The notes beneath the pieces were generated by a model, which was not told the origin of the DNA, ran no database searches, and worked only from the letters and a program-made list of their open reading frames with translations. Made by a program: the position numbers and the translations under genes. This document shows, in pieces, positions 56,855 through 64,000 of a DNA stretch of 64,000 bases; position 1 is the stretch's first letter; every line of letters begins with the position of its first letter. The stretch covers positions 62,001 through 126,000 of the forward strand of contig NZ_JARXYP010000001.1 of NCBI RefSeq assembly GCF_029893805.1, in the 5' to 3' direction. This DNA is from Streptomyces sp. SAI-135 (GTDB lineage Bacteria; Actinomycetota; Actinomycetes; Streptomycetales; Streptomycetaceae).

Positions 56855-57664
56855 ATGAAGAAGATTTTCCCCGCGGTTACTCTGGGACTGGCCAGCATCG
56901 CGGCGACGGCTATTCTGGCGTCACCGGCAACGGCCGAAGTTACGACCGACGGCAATGCCTCGCCTGTACAGGTCGAGCGCAAGACGCCCGACGTCCGCAA
57001 TGTTATCTTGGTGCACGGCGCGCTTGCCGATGGATCGGGCTGGCAGAGTGTTTATGACCGCTTGGTGTCGAAGGGCTACAACGTCAGTATCGTCCAGGAA
57101 CCCGAGACCAGCCTGGCGGACGACGTCGCGGCGACACGCCGCGCTATCGCAATGCAGGACGGGCCCGTCGTGCTGGTCGGCCACAGCTACGGCGGAGAGG
57201 TCATCACCCAGGCCGGCGACGACCCCAAGGTGAAGGCGCTGGTCTATGTAGCAGCTGCCGTACCCGACATTGGCGAGAGCCTCAATAATCTGTTTGAGCG
57301 CATCCCCTCTCCCACCCATGACATCAAGCCCACCGATGACGGGTATCTCATGCTCGATCCGCAGAAATTCCATGCTGATTTCGCAGCTGATCTCCCCGCA
57401 CGTCAGGCCGATTTCATGGCAAAATCGCAAGTTCTGGTCGCTGCAGAGGTTTTTGACACACCGGTGACGACGGCCGCGTGGAAGACCAAGCCTAGCTACG
57501 GAATTGTCGCCGGAAAGGATTTGATCGCCAGCCCGGATCTTGAGCGCTGGATGTACACACGGGCGCATGCGAAGATCACCGAGGTCCCCGAGTCCAGCCA
57601 CGCTGTCTACATCTCGCATCCGGACAAGGTTGCCTCTGTCATCGAAGAAGCAGCTGGCCGCTAA
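56855..57664 (+). CDS. Secreted alpha/beta hydrolase with foreign composition
   Basis: 269 residues. The signal peptide MKKIFPAVTLGLASIAATAI ends after SPATA (about residue 27). The fold is alpha/beta hydrolase: oxyanion region ILVHGALADGSGW, nucleophile Ser111 in VLVGHSYGGEVI, and His in SSHAVYISHPDKV near 250; the acid is probably Asp in the IVAGKDLIASPD loop. The substrate is unknown (esterase-like). Codon use is clearly less G/C-biased than in the neighbours (GTTATC, TTTGAG, AATTCC), and the short Lys-Lys signal start is of proteobacterial style, so recent transfer is likely. It is a paralogue of 60526-61359. Confidence 0.88.
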   Translation: MKKIFPAVTLGLASIAATAILASPATAEVTTDGNASPVQVERKTPDVRNVILVHGALADGSGWQSVYDRLVSKGYNVSIVQEPETSLADDVAATRRAIAMQDGPVVLVGHSYGGEVITQAGDDPKVKALVYVAAAVPDIGESLNNLFERIPSPTHDIKPTDDGYLMLDPQKFHADFAADLPARQADFMAKSQVLVAAEVFDTPVTTAAWKTKPSYGIVAGKDLIASPDLERWMYTRAHAKITEVPESSHAVYISHPDKVASVIEEAAGR

Positions 57665-58195
57665 AATTACCCGGACGTGTGGCTTTCCCCCACGAGCGAG
57701 GCGTTCCCGCAATGAAGGCCGAGGCTGGGCGGTCATCCTGCCGCGCGGTGTGCCGTGCCGAGTTGGACCGGCAGCATGCGGCGTTCGTTGCACGCCGAGC
57801 CGCTATGCCCGAGGAAGTCGTTCCCCGAGCAAGTCCGTCAAGTCCCGGCCGAAATAGGGATCACCCACGCTACGGGCTGGCAGGTGCGCGACGCCGGGTC
57901 CACCATCCTGCAGGCCGCCCGCGACTGGGCTTGTCCCGCAGGGCTGTTGCAAGGTCGCATTTCAGGCGTGCATGTGCAGGCCACGGGGGATACCGAAGAG
58001 GTCGAACGGGACGGTGTGCGGCGCGAGGGCGAGCCGTCGGCGCGCGTCGGCAATCGAACTACCGGCCTTGCGCGCCGACGGCCCCGGCCGGGCGGACCGG
58101 CAGGGGCCACACCCCATCGTCCCGCGGCATCACCTCGTGCCGCGGGTGCAAGAAGGCGGGTCAGTGGTGGCGGCCACTGCCGTGGTGGTGGCGGT
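57665..58195. other. Region with an unassigned coding-like remnant
   Basis: Plus-strand phases contain AELDRQHAAFVARRAAMPEE and QVPAEIGITHATGWQVRDAG, then STILQAARDWACPAGLL, which look like pieces of one broken protein, but I cannot assign them. The remainder is GC-rich without a trustworthy frame. Confidence 0.3.
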
Positions 58196-58199
58196 GTCC

Positions 58200-58489
58200 G
58201 CCCCAGGAGGCGTCGTCGATGAAGCGGCCGTGGTCGTTGCGCAGGGGGCGTTGTCGGAGTAGTTGTCCCACACCTAGTGGCGGCGGTCCATGTACAGGTC
58301 GCTGTCGCTGTCGCGGCCCTCACCGGTGTGGATACGGACCGTGGCCCGGCCCTCCAGGCGGTAACCGTCGAAGGTGTAGGTGTGGCCGTCCTCATCCTGC
58401 AGAGTCCAGCCGTCGAGGTTGACCGTGCAGCGGCTGGTGTTGGTGAGCTCCACCCACTCCTTGTGTGCCCCGGTGCCAATCTTGTCCAC
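58200..58489 (-). pseudogene. LTD (lamin-tail) domain fragment
   Basis: The minus strand reads KIGTGAHKEWVELTNTSRCT, VNLDGWTLQDEDGHTYTFDG and IHTGEGRDSDSDLYMDRRH, then TAG near 58275, then VWDNYSDNAP. This is the beta-sandwich of streptomycete LTD proteins (secreted, often linked to DNA or surface binding), with a nonsense codon before the usual YVWNN strand. The signal peptide and start are missing. Confidence 0.65.
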
Positions 58490-58788
58490 CCGCCTGTCAC
58501 CCGAGCGGCCCGAGCAAGCGAGACCGCCCCTATCGAGGAAGTTGGTGGCGGACCCGGCCTCGTAGGCCGCGGGGGCCGTTCGCGTCCCGGGCGACCAGGT
58601 TCAGGGGCTTACCCGGCGCCCAGCTCGATCCGCGCCCGGGGCCCTCCGCGACCGCGGTGAAGCGGTGAGCGGCGCCAGACACCGGCGCCTTTCTGGTCTC
58701 CACCAAGTGCGCCAGGATCTGCGGTCGGTGAGCCCGCCCCGGCGCGTTCACCGGCCCGCCGCGGCAGTCAGAGCGGCCGGGGGGCAGG

Positions 58789-58880
58789 TCAGAGGTGGTC
58801 GCCGAGCAGGACGCGGCGCACGTGGTGAAGGTGCTCGCGCATGGCGTCGCGAGCCGCCTGGGGGTCCCGGTCTGGACTGG
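58789..58880 (-). pseudogene. GntR/FadR-type regulator, last residues
   Basis: [20 protein letters not shown] followed by RVLLGDHL and a stop at 58789 resembles the final helix of an FCD domain (the 'D.eaA..amr.Hl..v' motif). Only about 28 codons remain. Bases 58490-58788 and 58881-59068 hold no gene I can support. Confidence 0.5.
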
Positions 58881-59068
58881 GCTCGCTACACGCAGCAGAA
58901 GGCGTCGATGGCGAGGGATGCACTCGCGTGAGGCAGGCGGGCTTGGCGTGTGGTGTCGGCCGGATAAGGCGAATGATCGGGGGTACAACAGCTGAGGCTC
59001 GTGCGGTTGCAGGGCCGGAGCATGCCCGGTTCGACGGCTGCTCCAGGTATGAACGAAGGATCGACGGT

Positions 59069-59272
59069 ATGGCCAGCGGCACCGTGAAGTGGTTCAACTC
59101 CGAGAAGGGCTTCGGGTTCATCGAGCAAGACGGCGGGGGCCCGGACGTCTTCGCGCACTACTCCGAGATCGCGGGCAACGGGTACCGCGAGCTGACCGAG
59201 GGCGAGCACGTGACCTTCGACATCGGCCAGGGCCAGAAGGGGCCGCAGGCGCAGAACATCGTCCGCGGCTGA
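59069..59272 (+). CDS. Cold-shock domain protein
   Basis: 67 residues, the standard length. RNP1 GFGFIEQD and RNP2 VFAHYSEI are present, along with the start [14 protein letters not shown] and the end [10 protein letters not shown]. Cold-shock proteins bind single-stranded RNA and DNA and act as RNA chaperones. This copy starts at ATG 59069 behind CGAAGGATCG. Phe in RNP2 is retained, while the usual HFSAI is HYSEI. It is complete and stands alone in a decayed neighbourhood. Confidence 0.96.
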   Translation: MASGTVKWFNSEKGFGFIEQDGGGPDVFAHYSEIAGNGYRELTEGEHVTFDIGQGQKGPQAQNIVRG

Positions 59273-59589
59273 GCGAGCCACCAAGCGCATGGCGGAGGCG
59301 GCTGACCGGTTCGGCAGCCGCCTCACTCATGCAGCGCCGTAAGACGTGAAGACGTCCATTCCCAGCACGTTGCACTTCGCGGATGCCGTCCCTTGGGGGT
59401 CCTGATGGCAGCGTTGGCGGATGGCGGTGCACGGTCTGGGAGCGTACAGACCCGGCCGTGCCGCGCATACGCAAGCCTGTACGCGCGCACGCGCGGTTGA
59501 AGCTGTGGGGATTTCACGCGCTGGCCGGTGCCGCCGTGGGGCGCAGTACACAAGGCCCGCGAAGAAGTCCACACGACATCTCTCCGTCT

Positions 59590-60170
59590 GCCTACTACAC
59601 CCGAGAAAGACGAAGAGGCTGAACCGCCTACGCGGTGTCCTGCGGGCCGAGTACGCTCACCAGCCCGCAGCGGTCGAAGACGCCTTCGGCAAGCAACTCC
59701 TCGCTCTGCTGCAACAGTTCGAGGCAGCCTGCCAGGCCAGTGAAGATCTCACCGAGGCAGTCGATGCCCGCTTTCGCGATCATCCCGATGCCGGGATACT
59801 CCTGAGCTTCCCGGGCCTTGGTGTCCAGCTCGCATCACGTGTCCTCGCCGAGACCAGCGACGACCGCAACCGCTTCGCCGACGCCCGCGGGCTGAAGGCG
59901 TACGCCGGATCTGCACCGATCACCCGCGCTTCTGGCAAGAAGCACTACGTCGGGCGCCGCATGGTCAAGAACAACCGGCTCCACCACGTCGGCTATCTCT
60001 GGGCCTTCTCCTCCCTGCGCTCATCACCTGGAGCGCAGGCCCACTACCGCCACCGGCGCGACGTCGGCGACTGGCACGCACAAGCACAGCGGCACCTGTT
60101 CAACCGTCTCTTCGATGAAGAACATGCCTTCAAGCAGCCCGCGACCTCACTAGTGGCAGCTGCTGCTTGA
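59590..60170 (+). pseudogene. IS110-family transposase, C-terminal part
   Basis: The frame contains KRLNRLRGVLRAEYAHQPAA, DAGILLSFPGLGVQLASRVL, FADARGLKAYAGSAPITRAS, GKKHYVGRRMVKNNRLHHVG and a terminal PATSLVAAAA. This is the Transposase_20 half of an IS110 enzyme with intact stop. The N-terminal DEDD domain is missing; the frame upstream of 59590 is unrelated. Bases 59273-59589 show no gene. It differs from the IS110 pieces at 32273-32953 and 54062-54551. Confidence 0.75.
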
Positions 60171-60270
60171 CGTCTTCAAGTCCCGAGATGTCTATCGGGA
60201 CACGCCCACCGGGCCGGCGGCAGCAAGCCCCGCACGAGACCATGACCGACAGATCGGAGCTCAGGACACC

Positions 60271-60440
60271 TTGGTCAGTCGCAGACCGGGTCAGGCCACG
60301 GTCCCGCGCGGAACACGCTCATCCTCACGCAGACCAGCATTAACACGTCCTCGAGCCAGGGTTGTTCAGCTCGGTGAAAACCTGCAGCCAGTACTTCGCT
60401 CCCTGCCCGCGCTCGCCATACAGAGCTGCCTCACGCCGGA
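60271..60440 (-). pseudogene. IS256 (Mutator-type) transposase remnant
   Basis: One minus-strand phase reads ERGQGAKYWLQVFTELNNPG, and the next continues LEDVLMLVCVRMS. Together they match the 'GeGAKyWlqVltElrNRGvedvLmlVCDGL' segment of IS256-type transposases, with an indel between the parts and the catalytic Asp altered. Nothing else of the element remains. The rest of 60171-60525 shows no gene. Confidence 0.55.
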
Positions 60441-60525
60441 AGGCTTCCGACGGCAGCTATGCGAGATGAGGAAGCACGTACGGGTGGATGTCCTCGATCA
60501 CAGCGACAGCGGTTGAGAGCACGCT

Positions 60526-61359
60526 TCAGTGCGTCCCACGAGCGGCGTCTTCGATTACCTTGACGACCGCGTCGGGGTGGCTGACGTAGACGGCGTGCGA
60601 GGAGTTGACCTCCTCAATGTGGGAGTTGGCCCGCTTCGCAAAGAACTCCTGCATCTCCGGCGCGTTGGCCTGGTCATTCTTGGTGATCAGGTTCCAAGAC
60701 GGGATGGTCCGCCACGCCGCCGCAGTGGTCTTGAAGCCCACCGCGGCCTTCGCGACTGGCCGCTGCGTGGCGGCCATCGCCGCGGCGGTTGCCCGATCGA
60801 CATCAGCGGCGAAGGTCGCCCGGAACCCATCCTGCGCCAGATACAGGTCGTCGCCGGCAGTCCCGTCCGCGGCCACCGTCGGAACCTCAACCAGGGACTG
60901 CGGCGGCGCCGGGTGCTCGATGGGGACATCGGACGGCCCGAAGGGGGTCTCCCCCACGTCCGGAACCAGTGCCGCGAGGTACACGAGCGCCTTGACGTTG
61001 GGATCGCCGGCCGCTGCATTGGTGATGACTGCGCCGCCGTACGAGTGGCCCACGAGCACGATGGGACCGTGGATGCTGCGCAGTACGTCCTTGGCTGCGG
61101 CGGTGTCCGTGGGCAGACCCCGCAGCGGGTTCGACACCGTTCGCACCGGGTAACCGTCCTGGGTCAGCCGAGCAATCACCGTCTTGAAGCCGGAAGAGTC
61201 GGCGAAAGCACCGTGCACCAGCACCACCGTCGGCTTGGCCTCCTGTGTGGCCGTGGCCGGGGACGCGGTGGCTGGCACCGCCATTGCGGCACCGACCGCA
61301 ACGAGGGCGGCCGCGCTGGTGGCCACCAGCGTCTTACGAACAGGGATTCGACGAGCCAT
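60526..61359 (-). CDS. Secreted alpha/beta hydrolase, streptomycete paralogue
   Basis: From ATG 61359 (MARRIPVRKTLVATSAAALV), behind AGGGGTG, 277 residues. A signal peptide with Arg-Arg start ends near ATASPATA. Landmarks: VVLVHGAFADSSGFKTVIAR (oxyanion), VLVGHSYGGAVITNAA with the catalytic Ser, PSWNLITKNDQANAPEMQEF (acid region) and SSHAVYVSHPDAVVKVIEDA with the catalytic His. It shares the same architecture as 56855-57664, but with typical high-GC codon use. Two operator-like repeats (61385-61399 inverted, 61430-61446) lie in its promoter, indicating repression by a TetR-type protein that is not encoded here. The substrate is unknown. Confidence 0.92.
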   Translation of the reverse strand: MARRIPVRKTLVATSAAALVAVGAAMAVPATASPATATQEAKPTVVLVHGAFADSSGFKTVIARLTQDGYPVRTVSNPLRGLPTDTAAAKDVLRSIHGPIVLVGHSYGGAVITNAAAGDPNVKALVYLAALVPDVGETPFGPSDVPIEHPAPPQSLVEVPTVAADGTAGDDLYLAQDGFRATFAADVDRATAAAMAATQRPVAKAAVGFKTTAAAWRTIPSWNLITKNDQANAPEMQEFFAKRANSHIEEVNSSHAVYVSHPDAVVKVIEDAARGTH

Positions 61360-61384
61360 GGAGAATTTCACCCCTAGATGAAAC

Positions 61385-61446
61385 GAACGTTCTGTCTTTC
61401 ACAGCATGACAATTCCATCGAACATTCGCAAGACAGAACGTTCTAC
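61385..61446. promoter_or_regulatory. Paired operator-like repeats in the hydrolase promoter
   Basis: GAACGTTCTGTCTTT (61385-61399) is the inverted form of AAGACAGAACGTTC, which recurs at 61430-61443 and is extended there to AAGACAGAACGTTCTAC. The extended form equals 5957-5973. The two copies face each other 30 bp apart, just upstream of the start at 61359. Confidence 0.6.
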
Positions 61447-61815
61447 TTCAGCGTGAGGATCATCTCACCTCTGGCCAGGTCTCGGACCTGAATGACGCCG
61501 TGAGCCGGACACAGAGAGGGCGCCGATCCGGCCACCAGCTCGAACATGCCGAGGCCACGAACGTCGCGGACGGAAAACGGACCCCGGAAGCCCGGCTTTC
61601 GCGGCTCAGTGGAACTGGACGTCGACTTTCGGCGCGTACGGCTCACCACGCCGGTGCTCCCACCCTTCCAGCCGGACATGCCGCGCTTGTGGAGATGGCC
61701 CGGGCGGAACTCCGCGCCGGCACCCTGCCGGACTATCCCCATTCGCCCCTGCCCTACCTCATGACCTGGTCCAAGGGCTCATCCAGAAGCAGTTGGCCGG
61801 CTACGTCGAAGCCGA
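61447..61815. other. Region without a recognisable gene
   Basis: Several overlapping frames are open (for example AHHAGAPTLPAGHAALVEMA on the plus strand) but none has a start, a domain or a consistent phase. It probably contains fragments left by IS events. Confidence 0.3.
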
Positions 61816-61978
61816 TCGGCCGCGAACTGCCTGGAGTGGGAAGCAACCGAGTCTGCGCCAACGGGTGTTGCGTGCGCGCCGGTGTTCGTAGAGCAGCCAG
61901 GCAACTTGCTCGACGAGCTCGTGCGGGACGTCGAGCATGGCAGGAAACGGAAACACCAGGGCCCCTGTGTCGTCCATT
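61816..61978 (-). pseudogene. IS5-family transposase, N-terminal fragment
   Basis: The minus strand reads MLDVPHELVEQVAWLLYEHR, RARNTRWRRLGCF. This is the N-terminus of an IS5-type (DDE_Tnp_4) transposase of the 'rrargtRWR.LgcfkQAllvLvhLr' type. It breaks soon after. It differs from the three other IS5 types in the window. Confidence 0.55.
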
Positions 61979-62300
61979 TATGCGGCGAACGCACCAAGTT
62001 GACGCCGTGCCAGATCCTCAACCGATGTGCGCCTTGGTCGGACGCCTCCCACCGCCACAGACGCCACCCCACCCCGTGCCGGGTCGTCACCCGAAAGTGC
62101 GTAACAGGCCCCGGCCTCTCCCCCGGTGCCGGTGCCTGCGAGCGGCTGGTCACGCACGGCCGGCGTGCTGCTGTGTTGGTCGGAGAAGACGATGAGCCGC
62201 CGATGACGCCGTCGGCGTGACATCCCGCCACAGCCGCAACCACACACGGCCGTCCGGGGCTCTCCCCCTGCACATCCACCCACTGCTGGAGGAGACCCAC

Positions 62301-62609
62301 GTGAGCATCGCCTTTAACCACCACACGCCGCAGACCTTCATCGACCCCTACGTCGGCGACCCGGCGGAAGGCGCCTGGCCCCCGGCCGCCAGGCAGGACA
62401 CCGACTTCCTGCTGCCGCCGCCCAACCCCGCCGAGCGCCTCAACATCCTCATCACCCCCCGCGACCAGCGCCGCCTGGCCCTGCACGCCGCACTGACCAC
62501 CGCCGGCATCCCCCCGCGGCCCGAGGACCGCGACGCCATCGACCAGCTCAGCGCCCTGCCCGCCAGCATCAACACCACCCTGCAGCGCTGGCTGCACCAC
62601 ACCTCGTGA
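62301..62609 (+). CDS. Small conserved hypothetical protein
   Basis: From GTG 62301, behind GGAGGAGACC, 102 residues: VSIAFNHHTPQTFIDPYVGD, PAEGAWPPAARQDTDFLLPP, PNPAERLNILITPRDQRRLA, LHAALTTAGIPPRPEDRDAI and DQLSALPASINTTLQRWL. It is a soluble, mainly helical protein without known motifs. I recall similar short proteins in streptomycete plasmids and integrative elements, which fits the surroundings. The ribosome site and complete frame support a real gene. Confidence 0.65.
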   Translation: MSIAFNHHTPQTFIDPYVGDPAEGAWPPAARQDTDFLLPPPNPAERLNILITPRDQRRLALHAALTTAGIPPRPEDRDAIDQLSALPASINTTLQRWLHHTS

Positions 62610-62709
62610 AGCAGAGAGAAACGAGTAATCGTCAAGACCGGTGAATGGGTGCCCGCCTGCACTGACCCACCGCGCCCGGTGGGCTACGACGGCGTCCAGC
62701 AGGCCTTGC

Positions 62710-63453
62710 TCACACGGCTGTGACCAGCCGGTTATGGAAGGCATCCGCTCCAGTTGTGACGATCGAGGCGATGCTCCCGGTCTCCGTGCGCCCCAGCCAC
62801 ACAACGCTCCCCCCGTCGGCCGGGAACGTCACGAGGTCGGCTCCGAGAGCCTCGTCGCTCACCCGCTCGAACGACTCGCCCAGAGTCTCGGTGGCCAGGG
62901 ATGCATCCTGCTTGCCCGCGTCGACGTCGAGCCAGACCTGGCGGAATGGTTCGGTCAGCGATGGCCAGGCGGTGGCGTCGGCGAAACTCCCCATGTTTTC
63001 CTCGGAGTCGAAGGCCGGCCGCTTACCGTGGACGATTCGCTCGATGCTCTCACCGACACCGAGGGCCGCCTCCCAGCAGGCCACTGGGGCATCGCTGACA
63101 AGCAGGCGGATGGCGACCGCCTCGCGGCCGTCGAACTGCTCGCCGTTGTACTCGAACGGTGCTTCCGTCCAGGATGCCTGCACCCGGTGAACGCCCGGAG
63201 GGATCCGGTCCTTCAGTTCCCGGCCGGCCGGGGTGGGCAACTCCCAGTCGGAATCATCCGGCCAGGGTGAGGCGACGACGAGCCGGCCGCTCGGCACCCG
63301 GATCGGGCTTACCTCCGTCACCTCGACGACGTACACGGGTCTCGCCGGATCCTCGGCATGCGTGCCCACCTGCGCCCCCAGTGTGAACACCGCCTCCAAG
63401 TACCGGCTCTCTTCCGGACCTGCCGCCACACGTTCATCTGCTGTATATCCCAT
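62710..63453 (-). CDS. DUF4241 protein
   Basis: From ATG 63453 (MGYTADERVAAGPEESRYLE), 247 residues. Landmarks: VTEVSPIRVPSGRLVVASPW, the GVHRVQASW strand, DGREAVAIRLLVSDAPVACW, ALGVGESIERIVHGKRPAFD, and a final VTFPADGGSVVWLGRTETGS, SIASIVTTGADA. This is the DUF4241 pattern ('P tG.l.v.DP ... fP.g.Ypv .... R.aaa.l ..p...We.A'). The family has no established activity but often appears with toxin-immunity genes. The product seems complete and cytosolic. It stands alone, flanked by IS remnants. Confidence 0.75.
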   Translation of the reverse strand: MGYTADERVAAGPEESRYLEAVFTLGAQVGTHAEDPARPVYVVEVTEVSPIRVPSGRLVVASPWPDDSDWELPTPAGRELKDRIPPGVHRVQASWTEAPFEYNGEQFDGREAVAIRLLVSDAPVACWEAALGVGESIERIVHGKRPAFDSEENMGSFADATAWPSLTEPFRQVWLDVDAGKQDASLATETLGESFERVSDEALGADLVTFPADGGSVVWLGRTETGSIASIVTTGADAFHNRLVTAV

Positions 63454-63741
63454 GGCCGAACCGTAGAGGGCCCCACTGACAGAGCCCGGCGTCCCGGCAC
63501 CTCCCATCCCGCTCTCGGTACACAAGTAGCCGGCGGGACCATGCAGTGGCGGTGCCCCGCGCGATGGGTGGGGCTGGCCTCAGTATGGACGGGCTGGCTG
63601 TCACACGGCGATGAACAGTTGTGGTGGGGCGACCACAGCCTCCCACGCGGACTTCGGGCGGCGTCCGGGAGCCGTTCCTGCGCGATCTCCTCGGAGAGAT
63701 CCACGCGTGCCCTCTCCAACATTGCGGCTGTTGCGCACTCA

Positions 63742-64000
63742 GAGGTCGTTTTCTCCCGTCGTTTCGTCCTGGTATGCGGATTTGACCCGGTGATGCCGAG
63801 TCCCGCGGTGTTCTCTCCGGTGAGGCGGCGGGCCATGAGGTCGGTCATGGCGAGGTGGATCATGGCTTCGGAGCGGGCAGGGAGGGTCTCGTAGTCGCGG
63901 GCCAGGCGGCGGTGGAGCATCAGCCAGCCATAGGTCCGCTCGACCGTCCACCGCTTCGGGATCGGGGCGAATCCCCTGGCCCCAGGCGTGCGTGCGTTGG
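63742..64000 (-). pseudogene. IS5-family transposase (copy 3), cut by the window edge
   Basis: The IS end GAGGTCGTTTTC lies at 63742-63753, and the coding part to the window edge reads PKRWTVERTYGWLMLHRRLA, RDYETLPARSEAMIHLAMTD and LMARRLTGENT, the C-terminus of the transposase at 9392-10261. Unlike that copy, no stop occurs inside the element, and the frame reads out through the IS end into flanking DNA until 63318. The N-terminal part lies beyond the window, so intactness cannot be judged. Bases 63454-63741 hold no gene. Confidence 0.8.

Noticed and set aside
61779..62804. Minus-strand frame of 341 codons around the small conserved gene
   Set aside because: Gly/Val-rich shadow crossing several unrelated segments; the plus-strand gene at 62301-62609 has a good ribosome site.

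Overview
The window is GC-rich actinobacterial DNA, almost certainly Streptomyces. The signs are strong G/C at third codon positions, GTG starts, AGGAGG-type ribosome sites, a mycothiol-dependent protein remnant, Ser/Thr kinases with extracellular sensor domains, and many streptomycete-type insertion sequences (IS). The density of IS elements, broken genes and orphan immunity genes is typical of an accessory region such as a chromosome arm, large plasmid or genomic island. No rRNA, complete tRNA, CRISPR array or replication origin was recognised.

Layout. 1-3.7 kb: truncated IS5 transposase, a nonsense-mutated gene, a DUF6461 / Imm63-like immunity pair, and remnants of a mobile element (XRE regulator plus a protein with seven CxxC pairs). 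3.7-5.4 kb: DUF427 protein and cytochrome P450. 6.1-8.9 kb: katG and hxlR remnants; hxlR is split by an IS630-type element that carries an Imm53 immunity gene. 9.4-11.2 kb: intact IS5 element, another IS end, and a broken mycothiol-dependent protein. 11.4-16.5 kb: a tight operon of one lipoprotein and two paralogous Ser/Thr kinases fused through a membrane helix to a type-1 periplasmic-binding domain. 16.6-24.8 kb: STAND-type remnant, hypothetical genes, a two-component system, a divergent GT39-like membrane glycosyltransferase and an RHS fragment. 24.8-30.5 kb: degraded ISL3, IS4 and IS5 elements around a SnoaL-like gene and a divergent SDR/TetR pair. 31.4-36.7 kb: PadR regulator, IS110 fragment, and an ABC ATPase/FtsX permease operon with a strong terminator. 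36.9-41.6 kb: an IS cluster in which an ISAzo13 transposase gene is interrupted by an IS5 element and followed by two further IS elements.

41.7-52.2 kb holds the main metabolic locus. The minus strand carries an acyl-CoA ligase, a decayed gene, and an overlapping four-gene operon (flavin reductase, DUF4387, AtuA/DUF1446, NtaA-like flavin monooxygenase). The plus strand carries an IclR regulator, an MFS permease and an MmgE/PrpD enzyme. Together these suggest uptake, oxygenation, CoA activation and hydration or isomerisation of an unidentified organic acid. 52.5-56.6 kb: IS3, IS110 and DHA2 transporter remnants and a second IclR gene resembling the first. 56.9-61.4 kb: two paralogous secreted alpha/beta hydrolases (one with foreign-looking composition), a cold-shock protein, and LTD, GntR, IS110 and IS256 remnants. 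61.8-64 kb: IS5 fragment, a small conserved protein, a DUF4241 protein and the 3' end of a third copy of the IS5 element seen at 9.4 kb.
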